From assembly GCA_947631855.1 (NCBI GenBank), contig CANRMX010000004.1, forward strand, positions 1-64,000: 64,000 nt of DNA, written 5' to 3'. Positions 25,032 through 32,127 of this stretch are shown in pieces. Source of the stretch: an uncultured Clostridia bacterium (lineage in GTDB: Bacteria > Bacillota > Clostridia > Oscillospirales > Acutalibacteraceae). The notes under the pieces are model-generated. The model worked only from the letters and a program-made list of their open reading frames with translations, was not told where the DNA came from and did no database searches. The stretch's first letter is position 1. Every line of letters starts with the position of its first letter. A program made the position numbers and the translations under genes.

Positions 25032-25889
25032 ATGAAATTCCAATATCTGGGCACCGCCGCCGCCGAGGGCTGGCCGGCCGTGTTCTGCAAGTGCGAGCAC
25101 TGCCTGCGGGCCGCAGAGGCCGGAGGCAAAAATATCCGCACCCGGAGCCAGGCCATCATCAACGGCGATCTGCTTCTCGATCTGCCCCCGGATACCTATC
25201 TGCACAAGCTGCAGCACGGGCTGGAGCTCAGCGCCGTGAAGTATCTGCTGGTGACCCACTGCCACATGGATCACTTCTATCCCCAGGAGTTGAGCATCCG
25301 GGGCTCCTGCTACAGCCCGGTGATGGAATCCCCGGAGATGGACGTGTACTGCGCCGCCGAGACCAAGGCGCTCTTTGATCGCTGCACCGCCGGGGAGATA
25401 GACGAGGCCAGCATGAGCGCCCTCCATTGGCACATCCTCCAGCCCTTTGAGACCGTGCAGGCAGGGCCCTATACCGTCACGCCGCTGCCGGCCAATCACA
25501 TGGGACAGGGGAATCAGCCCTTTGTGTATCACATCGTGGACGAGCAGGGCGTATCTGTGTATTATCTCCACGACAGCGGGTACTACTTCCCCGAGGTGTG
25601 GGATTATTTCAAGCGGCAGAAGCCCGCCGATCTGATCAGCCTGGACACCACCAATGGGGAGATCAGCTACAACAACGGCTACGGTGGCCACATGGGCGCG
25701 CCGGATATCCTGCGGGTGGTGCAGGAGATGCGGGAGATCGGCCTGGCCGACGAACACACCCGGTGCGTGATGAATCACTTCTCCCACAACGGCCATCTGC
25801 TCCACGAGGAACTGGAGGCCCTGGCCCGTCCCGAAGGCATCGAGGTGGCCTACGACGGGATGACGCTGGAACTGACGGGGAGGCCATAA
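25032..25889 (+). CDS. Metallo-beta-lactamase-fold phosphodiesterase-like hydrolase
   Basis: A 285-residue MBL-fold protein. The metal motif is THCHMDHF (residues 76-83), further ligands are in LPANHMGQGN, LHDSGYYF and MNHFSHNGHLL. The N terminus (MKFQYLGTAAAEGWP, FCKCEHCLRA) with a CxxC pair resembles the PhnP-like group of phosphoribosyl cyclic phosphodiesterases, but no phn genes are near. The substrate is unknown. The ATG follows a GGGAGG ribosome site. Confidence 0.82.
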   Translation: MKFQYLGTAAAEGWPAVFCKCEHCLRAAEAGGKNIRTRSQAIINGDLLLDLPPDTYLHKLQHGLELSAVKYLLVTHCHMDHFYPQELSIRGSCYSPVMESPEMDVYCAAETKALFDRCTAGEIDEASMSALHWHILQPFETVQAGPYTVTPLPANHMGQGNQPFVYHIVDEQGVSVYYLHDSGYYFPEVWDYFKRQKPADLISLDTTNGEISYNNGYGGHMGAPDILRVVQEMREIGLADEHTRCVMNHFSHNGHLLHEELEALARPEGIEVAYDGMTLELTGRP

Positions 25890-25905
25890 TTCCCCGTATA
25901 CGAAT

Positions 25906-25938
25906 TAAGAGAAAGGCTCCCGGAAGGGAGCTTTTCTT
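25906..25938. terminator. Bidirectional terminator
   Basis: aagagaaaggctccc-ggaa-gggagcttttctt lies between the convergent MBL and XRE genes; T runs exist on both strands. Confidence 0.75.
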
Positions 25939-26245
25939 ATGGCGCGGCGGATGCTTCGTCCTCTTTTTGAAAATAGGAGAGCAGCGCGTAGATCAGCTCT
26001 TTTTGGGGCTGGGTGAAGCCATCCAACTGGATGCTCTCGCTGCTGTCCAGGCCGAGAAGATAATCGGTGGAGACGTGAAAAAACAGGGAAAGCTCCACCA
26101 GCTTCGCGGCGGTCGGTATGGAAATGCCCATCTCCCACGCGTTGACGCTGGATCGCGTGACAGACATGATGCGCGCCAGCTCGCTCTGACTGATGCCCCG
26201 GGCCTGCCGGAGCTGTTTGATTCTGCTGTCGGCTTGAAGGATCAT
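25937..26245 (-). CDS. XRE-family transcriptional regulator
   Basis: A 102-residue protein with a Cro/C1-type HTH (RIKQLRQARGISQSELARIM, then SVTRSSVNAWEMG) and the usual FHVSTDYLLGLD helix, followed by a short C-terminal helix. It is divergent from the TM2 gene; a perfect 11-bp palindrome between them is the probable binding site, so it likely controls itself and perhaps the TM2 gene. Confidence 0.88.
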   Translation of the reverse strand: MILQADSRIKQLRQARGISQSELARIMSVTRSSVNAWEMGISIPTAAKLVELSLFFHVSTDYLLGLDSSESIQLDGFTQPQKELIYALLSYFQKEDEASAAP

Positions 26246-26283
26246 GCCCCACCGCCTCCTTTTGCGTCAATTATAGCTTGCCT

Positions 26284-26307
26284 CTAATGATAATAAATTA
26301 TCATTAG
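26284..26307. promoter_or_regulatory. Perfect palindromic operator for the XRE regulator
   Basis: ctaatgataat-aa-attatcattag is a perfect inverted repeat with 11-base arms, 38 bases upstream of the XRE start and 14 upstream of the -35 box of the TM2 promoter. Confidence 0.75.
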
Positions 26308-26320
26308 TGATAGTTTTAAC

Positions 26321-26349
26321 TTGACAAAAACCGACGCCTGTGGTAGGAT
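26321..26349 (+). promoter_or_regulatory. Promoter of the TM2 gene
   Basis: TTGACA (26321-26326), 17 bases, TAGGAT (26344-26349), 30 bases before the ATG. Confidence 0.7.
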
Positions 26350-26378
26350 GAATCCAAAGGATTAAAGGAGGTCGTTCC

Positions 26379-26825
26379 ATGAATACCGAGCCGAATGTAC
26401 AACCCCAGGAGACCCAGCCCCAGCAGCCCGCGGAGGCACAATCCGCTCAAGTGCCCAGCGAGCCCATGAAGTTCTGCAAGCATTGCGGCGCGCAGATCCC
26501 TGCGGACGCGGTGATCTGCACCCATTGCGGCAGACAGGTGGAAGCTGTCGGCGGCGGCGCCACGCCGAATATTGTGATCAACAACACCAACACCAATCAG
26601 AATACCAACGTCAACGCACTGAACGCCAATGTGGCCAAGAAGGCCCGCAACAAGTGGGTGGCTTTTTTCCTGTGCCTGTTCCTGGGATTCTTTGGGGCGC
26701 ACAAGTTCTATGAGGGCAAGGTCGGCATGGGGATCCTCTACCTCTTTACCGGCGGCTTGTTTGCCATTGGCTGGTTTGTGGATCTGATCGCCCTGCTGCT
26801 CAAGCCCAACCCGTATTTTGTTTGA
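26379..26825 (+). CDS. Zinc-ribbon and TM2 domain membrane protein
   Basis: The 148-residue product has a Q/P-rich N terminus, a zinc ribbon (FCKHCGAQIP, then ICTHCGRQV), an asparagine-rich linker, and a C-terminal TM2 domain (FFLCLFLGFFGAHKFYEGK, LYLFTGGLFAIGWFVDLI) with two helices. TM2 proteins are widespread small membrane proteins of unclear role. RBS AAAGGAGG is strong. Confidence 0.88.
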   Translation: MNTEPNVQPQETQPQQPAEAQSAQVPSEPMKFCKHCGAQIPADAVICTHCGRQVEAVGGGATPNIVINNTNTNQNTNVNALNANVAKKARNKWVAFFLCLFLGFFGAHKFYEGKVGMGILYLFTGGLFAIGWFVDLIALLLKPNPYFV

Positions 26826-26842
26826 CAGGGGCCGTGGCGTTG

Positions 26843-26932
26843 CAAACTTTTTCGAGAAAAAGTTTGACAAAAAGCTTTACGTGGCTCCGCTGAACTGAGA
26901 TAGAAATGCCTCCCCGCCGAAGGCGGGGAGGC
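26843..26932. repeat. R2 element followed by R1-type hairpin
   Basis: The R2 palindrome (26843-26884), then tccgctgaactgagataga and the hairpin gcctccccgcc-gaa-ggcggggaggc (26908-26932). The same pair in the same order occurs at 2398-2489. Confidence 0.8.
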
Positions 26933-27026
26933 CATACTTATAGGGCAGGGAGGCACAATGATTTCAGTTCGGTCAAGCCAAGTAAAGTTTTTCGCTAACC
27001 TTTTGCTTGCAAAAGGTTTTAGCCTC

Positions 27027-27067
27027 TTTTTCAAAAAGGCTGGCTTTTTCTTTCAAGAAAAAGGAGG
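27027..27067. repeat. Left copy of the 41-bp inverted repeat flanking spoIIP
   Basis: This 41-base block (central part aaaggctggctttttctttc) is the exact reverse complement of 28276-28316. It is itself partly palindromic and is followed by a hairpin cctccgccctacgggcggagg (27070-27090). Confidence 0.85.
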
Positions 27068-27118
27068 TTCCTCCGCCCTACGGGCGGAGGGGTTCGATCA
27101 AAAGGAAAAAAGTAGAGG

Positions 27119-28186
27119 CTACCCCAGGAAGACTTCGGCCAGGGACTGGCCGAACAGCTTCGCCGCGTATTCGGCCTCGGAGACAGTGTTCACCTCCGTG
27201 CCGATCTCCAGCAGGATCGACCCGGGCGTGGCGTTCATGTTGTACCGGCTGTCGGAGAAATTCAAAGGCCGGGCCAGGCCGGGATAGAGCTCCTGCATTT
27301 TCTGCTGGATGCGGAGCATCAGCCGCAGATTTTCCTCCCAGTTGGGGAAATCCTCCCAACTGCCGTCGGCGTTGCAGCCGGCGATCATCATGACCTGCGC
27401 GGCTTTCCGGCCGTCCACCGCCACGGTGGGCTTGTATTTCACGCCGCTTTCCGTGGTCATGGAATCCCGGTGTACGTCGATGGTGATTTGGATCCCCGGG
27501 TGCGCCGCCAGATTATTCTGGATCACGTCCCAGGAGCGGGAATAGGAGCCGTTGTAGATGGCGTCGCAGACCGTCGTATCGTGCACCACGCCGATGCCAT
27601 AGGCTTCCAGAGATCGCTTCAAAGCCTCCCCGGCGGCCACCACGTTCATGTCCTGATTCTGGGTCCGCAGGGTCATGTCGTCGTAATAGAAGCCGGTATA
27701 GGCTTCGGAATAGGCCTCGCTGGTGTGGGTGTGGTAGATGAGCACCTCCACACTGCCGTCGCCCCGCAGCTGCGCGGCGGGTTCCTGCGTCAATTCCCAG
27801 GCCAGATCGGTGCCGGAGCCGGTGGAATCCTTGACGAAGAAATTATCCACCGCTTCCCCGCCGTTGATCTCCCGCTCCTCCACCGCGTGCCAGGCCCGGC
27901 CGGGCTCGGGCGTGGCGGTGACGCCGGGCAGGGCGTCCTCGTGGAACGGGGCGATGCCGTCGTCGGCCAGCAGCAGGGGGTGCTCCTGATTGGCACTGCT
28001 GGCAGCAGCCGAGGCATCCACCTCCACCGAGGCGGCCACCGGCCCGATGGAAAACGGGGGAATGTCGCTGCCGGTCTGCCCGGCCCACTCCCAAAAGGCG
28101 GCAGCCGCGCAGCCCACGCACACCACTGCGCACCCCGTTCCTATGATTCGCCTGCCCAGGCTTCGTCCGGAAAATACGCCTCGCAC
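27119..28186 (-). CDS. spoIIP: Stage II sporulation protein P
   Basis: A 355-residue protein with an N-terminal membrane helix and a C-terminal SpoIIP amidase/endopeptidase domain: LIYHTHTSEAYSEA, TIDVHRDSM and LLEIGTEVNTVSEAEYAA carry the zinc-binding and catalytic residues of the family. SpoIIP with SpoIID degrades septal peptidoglycan during engulfment. The gene is alone and flanked by a perfect 41-bp inverted repeat. Confidence 0.93.
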   Translation of the reverse strand: MRGVFSGRSLGRRIIGTGCAVVCVGCAAAAFWEWAGQTGSDIPPFSIGPVAASVEVDASAAASSANQEHPLLLADDGIAPFHEDALPGVTATPEPGRAWHAVEEREINGGEAVDNFFVKDSTGSGTDLAWELTQEPAAQLRGDGSVEVLIYHTHTSEAYSEAYTGFYYDDMTLRTQNQDMNVVAAGEALKRSLEAYGIGVVHDTTVCDAIYNGSYSRSWDVIQNNLAAHPGIQITIDVHRDSMTTESGVKYKPTVAVDGRKAAQVMMIAGCNADGSWEDFPNWEENLRLMLRIQQKMQELYPGLARPLNFSDSRYNMNATPGSILLEIGTEVNTVSEAEYAAKLFGQSLAEVFLG

Positions 28187-28275
28187 CGCCGCGCCTCCTT
28201 TGCATTTCGTCCACCTTTCATCTATATGCGCCGCAGTCCAGTGATTTGCCTACTTTTTTAGTTTTTGATTGAGCC

Positions 28276-28316
28276 CCTCCTTTTTCTTGAAAGAAAAAGC
28301 CAGCCTTTTTGAAAAA
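28276..28316. repeat. Right copy of the 41-bp inverted repeat flanking spoIIP
   Basis: Exact reverse complement of 27027-27067, located 90 bases upstream of the spoIIP start. Confidence 0.85.
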
Positions 28317-28364
28317 AGTCTGGGCTAAAAACTTTATGTGGCCTGACCGCAGCCTGAGGCTGTT

Positions 28365-28523
28365 TTCGCGACGCGTTTCGCGCACGCTTGCGTGCGCTGC
28401 TGCGCAAAAGAAACAACCGACCCTATCGCGGAATTTACTGCGTGCTGGAAACTGGTGGGCTCCGTTTGCTCCTACTGACTGTGAGCTTTCAATAGAAATG
28501 TGCCTCCCCGTAAGGGGAGGCAC
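28365..28523 (+). repeat. Composite dispersed repeat R1
   Basis: Blocks tttcgcgcacgcttgcgtgcg, gaaacaaccgaccctatcgc, ggaatttactgcgtgctgg and the hairpin gtgcctcccc-gtaa-ggggaggcac (28500-28523), as in the other R1 copies. It lies just before the hairpin-RNA array; locus 3 (57376-57547) has the same arrangement. Confidence 0.75.
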
Positions 28524-28623
28524 TACTATCTTAAGTTCGGTGGAGCCAAGTGCGTGCAGCCTCAGGCTGCCGGGCCGGAGGCGGGGGAATAATTTTTGTG
28601 CCCATGCTTCGACAGGATTCGTG

Positions 28624-28652
28624 TTGATTTTCCCAGCCCGCTATGCTAAAAT
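28624..28652 (+). promoter_or_regulatory. Promoter and candidate operator of hairpin-RNA unit B1
   Basis: TTGATT (28624-28629), 17 bases, TAAAAT (28647-28652); TCGACA-N7-TGTTGA overlaps the -35 box. Confidence 0.75.
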
Positions 28653-28659
28653 AAACACT

Positions 28660-28840
28660 GCCACACAACTGCAATCGTCTGATTACACAGTAGTAGACAC
28701 AAGCGACATTTTTGTCCTATGGCAAAAATGCTTGCTCTGTTTTCTTTCATGCTCGCTTGTGTCGTGTGTAGAGAAAAGGTTGTGTGGCAGCAATCGGAGC
28801 AATGCGTTTTTCGGTGCGCGGCTCTGGCTGCGCACTTTTT
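28660..28840 (+). ncRNA. Hairpin RNA unit B1 (type b), no HTH gene behind it
   Basis: Predicted RNA of about 180 nt. Basal stem gccacacaac (28660-28669) with gttgtgtggc (28779-28788), middle stem gacacaagcga with its partner cgcttgtgtc, apex catttttgtc-ctat-ggcaaaaatg. The tail has ggagc-aatgcgttttt and terminator gtgcgcggc-tctg-gctgcgcac plus T run. After the terminator a T-rich stretch and a gcggggg hairpin lead straight into unit B2. Confidence 0.65.
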
Positions 28841-28908
28841 ATTTTTTCTTTTTTATCCCCCCGCCGAAGGCGGGGGAATAATACTAATGTGCTTCGACAG
28901 GATTCGTG

Positions 28909-28937
28909 TTGATTTTTCCATTCGGTCATGGTAAAAT
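28909..28937 (+). promoter_or_regulatory. Promoter and candidate operator of hairpin-RNA unit B2
   Basis: TTGATT (28909-28914), 17 bases, TAAAAT (28932-28937), with the same overlapping inverted repeat. Confidence 0.75.
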
Positions 28938-28943
28938 AAACTT

Positions 28944-29096
28944 GCGACACAACGGAATATTTTTACCAAGGGGCATGCCTTGTTTTGGCAAAAACGCATG
29001 TTCCACTTTTGGTCCCTTGGTTGAGCAAAAGCCGTTGTGTCGCAGCAATCGGAGCAATGCGTTTTTCGGTGCGCGGCTCCGGCTGCGCACTTTTTT
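28944..29096 (+). ncRNA. Hairpin RNA unit B2 (type c), upstream of HTH gene
   Basis: Predicted RNA of about 153 nt. Basal stem gcgacacaacgg (28944-28955) with ccgttgtgtcgc (29032-29043), second stem accaaggg/cccttggt, apical stem ggggcatgc/gcatgttcc with inner gtttt/aaaac. The apical strand aaaaacgcat is perfectly complementary to atgcgttttt in the tail. Terminator gtgcgc...gcgcac at 29069-29090 with six T. Almost the same hairpin occurs in unit C at 57683. Confidence 0.65.
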
Positions 29097-29111
29097 ATTG
29101 GAGGTACCGCC

Positions 29112-29324
29112 ATGATGCAGATCGTCAACGCCAGTCAACTGGTAGATCAGTTGACCGCGCTGCGCAAAGAAAAAGGCATGAGCCAGGCACAATTGGCCGA
29201 GGCAGTGGGCGTGAGCCGCTCCATGATTTCGTACTTTGAGGCGAAAAAAGTCTTTCTCCGCTTCAACACGCTGCTGGCGCTCATGCACCAGCTGGGCATG
29301 GAAGTATATTTTGAAGAAAATTGA
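29112..29324 (+). CDS. HipB-like helix-turn-helix protein, copy 2
   Basis: A 70-residue protein near-identical to copies 1 and 3 through the HTH (GMSQAQLAEAVGVSRSMISYFE) and FLRFNTLL, diverging only at the C terminus (LMHQLGMEVYFEEN). GGAGG at 29100-29104 lies directly after the terminator T run of unit B2, and there is no other promoter. The role is presumed DNA binding, possibly at the inverted repeat in the unit promoters. Confidence 0.85.
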   Translation: MMQIVNASQLVDQLTALRKEKGMSQAQLAEAVGVSRSMISYFEAKKVFLRFNTLLALMHQLGMEVYFEEN

Positions 29325-29365
29325 GCCAAACTGCTTCTGACTGCATCTTGCGGAAGGGAGCGGTT

Positions 29366-29650
29366 TTGTTGAAAAAGAAAGCGGAGCGGGCGCCCTTTTA
29401 TGCATCGCTGGGGGTGTCGCTGGCGATCCTGATCACCGGGCTGGGCTTTGCCACGGTGGATTACCAGGGGCGCAGGCTGAGCCTGGGCGACAGCACGCCG
29501 CCGGTGGACGTGGTGTCGCTGCCCAACGGAGGCACCGGCGTGCACATCAAGCTGATGGGGATCGACCGGGATTTTGACATCACCGGGTTCAAGGCGGTCT
29601 GGGATTTTGTGTGCGATTTCGCCTGCCTGCCCCGGGATTCTGCCCGATGA
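29366..29650 (+). CDS. Small membrane protein of unknown function
   Basis: The product of about 94 residues starts at a TTG (29366 or 29369) six to nine bases after GGAAGGGAG; the longer frame from 29321 lacks a ribosome site. It has a basic start (LKKKAERAPF), one membrane helix (YASLGVSLAILITGLGFATV) and a short outside domain (HIKLMGIDRDFDITGFKAVW). It lies 41 bases behind the HTH gene and might be read through from it. No family recognised. Confidence 0.55.
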   Translation: MLKKKAERAPFYASLGVSLAILITGLGFATVDYQGRRLSLGDSTPPVDVVSLPNGGTGVHIKLMGIDRDFDITGFKAVWDFVCDFACLPRDSAR

Positions 29651-29829
29651 CTGACGCTATATCTGGGAGCGACGGCGTTCGCGGCCACAAATCGCAAAAA
29701 ATATTTACAATTTGGTTACACATTTTTCCGATACAGAAATATAATTCCCCGACCGTGGAGTAAAATAGTATCCGACTTTATGTAAAGCACATTTGGATCT
29801 GGCGATCAGCCATTTGATGGAGGGAGCCT

Positions 29830-31068
29830 ATGAAACGAAAGTCTTTTGGGAAACGTGCCGCCGCGCTGCTGTTGGCAGTCTGCCTGCTGCTGGCCGGACA
29901 GGGCAGCGTCCTCGCCCGCACCATCGACGAGATCGAGGCCGATCAGAAAAAGCTGGAGCAGGCCGAACAGGAGGCCGAGGCCAAGCTGGATCAGCTGCGG
30001 GGCGACGAGGCAAAAATCAAAGAATACCTGGAAACGCTCCAGGAGGAGATCGACATCAAGCAGGAGCACATCCTCTCCGCCCGCAGGGATATCGAGGCGC
30101 TGGACCAGCGCATCTCCGTCCTGACCCTCACGCTGGAGACCGCGGAGAAGGAAATCCAGAGCACCATGGATCAGTTCAAGGAGCGGCTGGTGGCCCTGTA
30201 TAAGGCCGGGAACGTCAGCACCCTGGAGATCTTGCTCAATTCCACCAGCTTCAGTGATTTCACCATGCGCAGCGAATTGATGGACGCCATGAGCCGGCAG
30301 GATCAGGCCATGATGGATAAAATACGCGCCTACATGGACGAGACCTCCGAGGAGCGAGAGGAATGCACCCGCAGCAAGGCCAAGGTGGCAGAACTGAAAA
30401 AGGAACTGGAGGAGCAGCAGGAGGAGCTCAACGCCCTGTATGCGGAGAACGAGGAGGCGCTGGAGGCGCTGCAGGCCACCGAGGCCAGCACCCAGGAGGA
30501 GCTTGCAAAGATCGCCCAGGAAAAAGAAGCGAATGACGCCGAAATTCAGCGGCTCATCGAGGAAGAGAAGAAGCGCCAGGAGGAGGAAGCCCGCAGGCGG
30601 CAGGAGCAGCTGAATCAGGCCCAGCAGACCGGCGGCGGCACCAACACCGGCGGGGGCGTGATCCCCACCGGCGGCAGCGGCGGCGTGGAGGGCTTCCGGC
30701 CCATTTGGCCCCTGCCCGGCGTCACCTATATCTCCGCCGGCTGGTACGGCTATCCTGGCCACAAGGGTTTGGACATCGCGGGGCCCTGGGGCACGGCGGT
30801 GGTGGCTGCGGAATCCGGCACGGTGATCGCGGCCAATTCCAGCGACACCTGGGGCTCGGGCTGGGGATATTATGTGTTGATCTACCACAACGGCACTTTC
30901 TCCACCCGGTACGCCCACCTGAGCAGTCTGGCCGTTTCCAACGGGCAATATGTGGAGCAGGGCCAGGTGGTGGGCTATGAGGGCACCACCGGCAACGTGA
31001 CCGGGCCCCACCTGCACTTTGAGGTGTACGAGAACGGCACCCGCACCGACCCCATGCGGTTCCTGTAA
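29830..31068 (+). CDS. Secreted murein hydrolase activator-like protein with M23 domain
   Basis: The 412-residue protein has a signal peptide (KRAAALLLAVCLLLAGQGSV), a long coiled coil from about 30 to 250 (PcsB/EnvC/CwlO type), a glycine-rich linker, and a C-terminal M23 peptidase domain with GHKGLDIAG and the GPHLHFEVYENG HxH motif. Such proteins cut or regulate cutting of peptidoglycan at division, often with FtsEX. The first metal ligand His and Asp (HKGLD) are present, so the domain may be active. Confidence 0.9.
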   Translation: MKRKSFGKRAAALLLAVCLLLAGQGSVLARTIDEIEADQKKLEQAEQEAEAKLDQLRGDEAKIKEYLETLQEEIDIKQEHILSARRDIEALDQRISVLTLTLETAEKEIQSTMDQFKERLVALYKAGNVSTLEILLNSTSFSDFTMRSELMDAMSRQDQAMMDKIRAYMDETSEEREECTRSKAKVAELKKELEEQQEELNALYAENEEALEALQATEASTQEELAKIAQEKEANDAEIQRLIEEEKKRQEEEARRRQEQLNQAQQTGGGTNTGGGVIPTGGSGGVEGFRPIWPLPGVTYISAGWYGYPGHKGLDIAGPWGTAVVAAESGTVIAANSSDTWGSGWGYYVLIYHNGTFSTRYAHLSSLAVSNGQYVEQGQVVGYEGTTGNVTGPHLHFEVYENGTRTDPMRFL

Positions 31069-31089
31069 GACGAGAGGTATGCAAAAAAG

Positions 31090-31123
31090 CGCTCCGAGCG
31101 AGGACAGATCGCCGGAGCGTTTT
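31090..31123 (+). terminator. Terminator after the M23 gene
   Basis: cgctccg and cggagcg arms with an inner gcga/tcgc pair, followed by TTTT. Confidence 0.75.
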
Positions 31124-31266
31124 CTATTCGAGGTGGGCAGAAACTGCGAAAAAATTCGATCAGCCAATTTAACCGACAGTAGATTTGTTTACGTTTGGGT
31201 GGTATACTGTTCAGTGTTGCGTGGGTGAATGTTCGGCAATGCGGGATTTAGAAAAAGGGGATGGAT

Positions 31267-31926
31267 ATGAAGATTTCACTCAAAAACACGCCAAAATCAT
31301 ATTTTATCATTTTTGTGATAGGCATTGCTGTTGGGTGCATTTGTCGATTGGCCGATTATTTCCCGGCAGAAACAGTATGGGGTTTTTCGTCCATTCAGAC
31401 GTTGCTTGGGTTTTGGATCATTACAAATACAACAATCGTCATATTTAGCTCGTCTTGTTTGTGTGCGGGACTCAGTTCATTTCTATATATGTTTGGAATG
31501 ACATTGAGCTTTTATGGATTAAAAGCGATATTGGGTAAATTTATCCCGATGTTCTCAGGTGAATTTAATACCGGGCTTTTTATGATGTTCACGATTGCGG
31601 CGATCCCCTGTGCGATTGCCGCAGCCATCTTATACTTATGGAATCAAGATAGGATATTCAATTCCGTTTTGTACGCGCTGCCCGTGGGCGCCTTAATGGC
31701 GGAAGCATTTGCAACGACTATTTTTCTATTTGCTTTTCATCGGTATTTATTCCAAGTTTTAATGGATCTTGTTGGTGCAGTTGTATTCGCTATTATTTTC
31801 TGGAAAAAAGTAAAAAGCAAAAAAGTGTACATTTTTTCTATTGGAATGACATTTGCTGTTTTTTATTTTCTAATGTGGCACAAAGAGCTGATGTTCTGGT
31901 TACAGAACCCAGAACTGCTTTCATAA
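31267..31926 (+). CDS. AT-rich gene for a polytopic membrane protein (DUF6518-like)
   Basis: A 219-residue protein with about seven hydrophobic segments. The base composition is clearly lower in GC than every neighbour and codons end often in A or T, which suggests recent transfer. The ATG at 31267 is six bases after AAAGGGG; an ATG at 31261 is too close. Weak resemblance to DUF6518 membrane proteins; no function can be given. Confidence 0.7.
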   Translation: MKISLKNTPKSYFIIFVIGIAVGCICRLADYFPAETVWGFSSIQTLLGFWIITNTTIVIFSSSCLCAGLSSFLYMFGMTLSFYGLKAILGKFIPMFSGEFNTGLFMMFTIAAIPCAIAAAILYLWNQDRIFNSVLYALPVGALMAEAFATTIFLFAFHRYLFQVLMDLVGAVVFAIIFWKKVKSKKVYIFSIGMTFAVFYFLMWHKELMFWLQNPELLS

Positions 31927-32027
31927 AAGCAAATGGCAAGAGGGATGAAGCCTTTTGCAAATTGTGTGATCCATGCGCTGCGAGGCTTCCACGCGGACAG
32001 CAGAAAGCCGCCAGCCCGCCGCCCCGG

Positions 32028-32098
32028 CCCCGCCCTGGAAGGGCGGGGCGTTTTCGCGCCCGCAGGGCGCGAAAACCGCCGGGCCAAAGGCCCGGCGG
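32028..32098. repeat. Three adjoining GC-rich palindromes at the argS 3' side
   Basis: ccccgccc-tggaa-ggggcggg type (32028-32048), ttttcgcgccc-gca-gggcgcgaaaa (32051-32075) and ccgccgggcc-aaa-ggcccggcgg (32076-32098) follow each other without gap. The middle one has T and A runs fitting a bidirectional terminator for argS and the AT-rich gene. Confidence 0.75.
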
Positions 32099-32127
32099 GG
32101 GGCGGCGGCAGTGGCCGCTTGCGCTTT

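Noticed and set aside
28309-28881. 190-codon frame through hairpin-RNA unit B1 (similar frames at 28906 and 57645)
   Set aside because: It crosses a promoter, a hairpin and a terminator, and is not kept between units with different hairpins.
28610-29324. Retron or classical type III toxin-antitoxin locus
   Set aside because: No reverse transcriptase is near, and the protein is a small HTH, not a ToxN-like RNase. Only the layout is similar.
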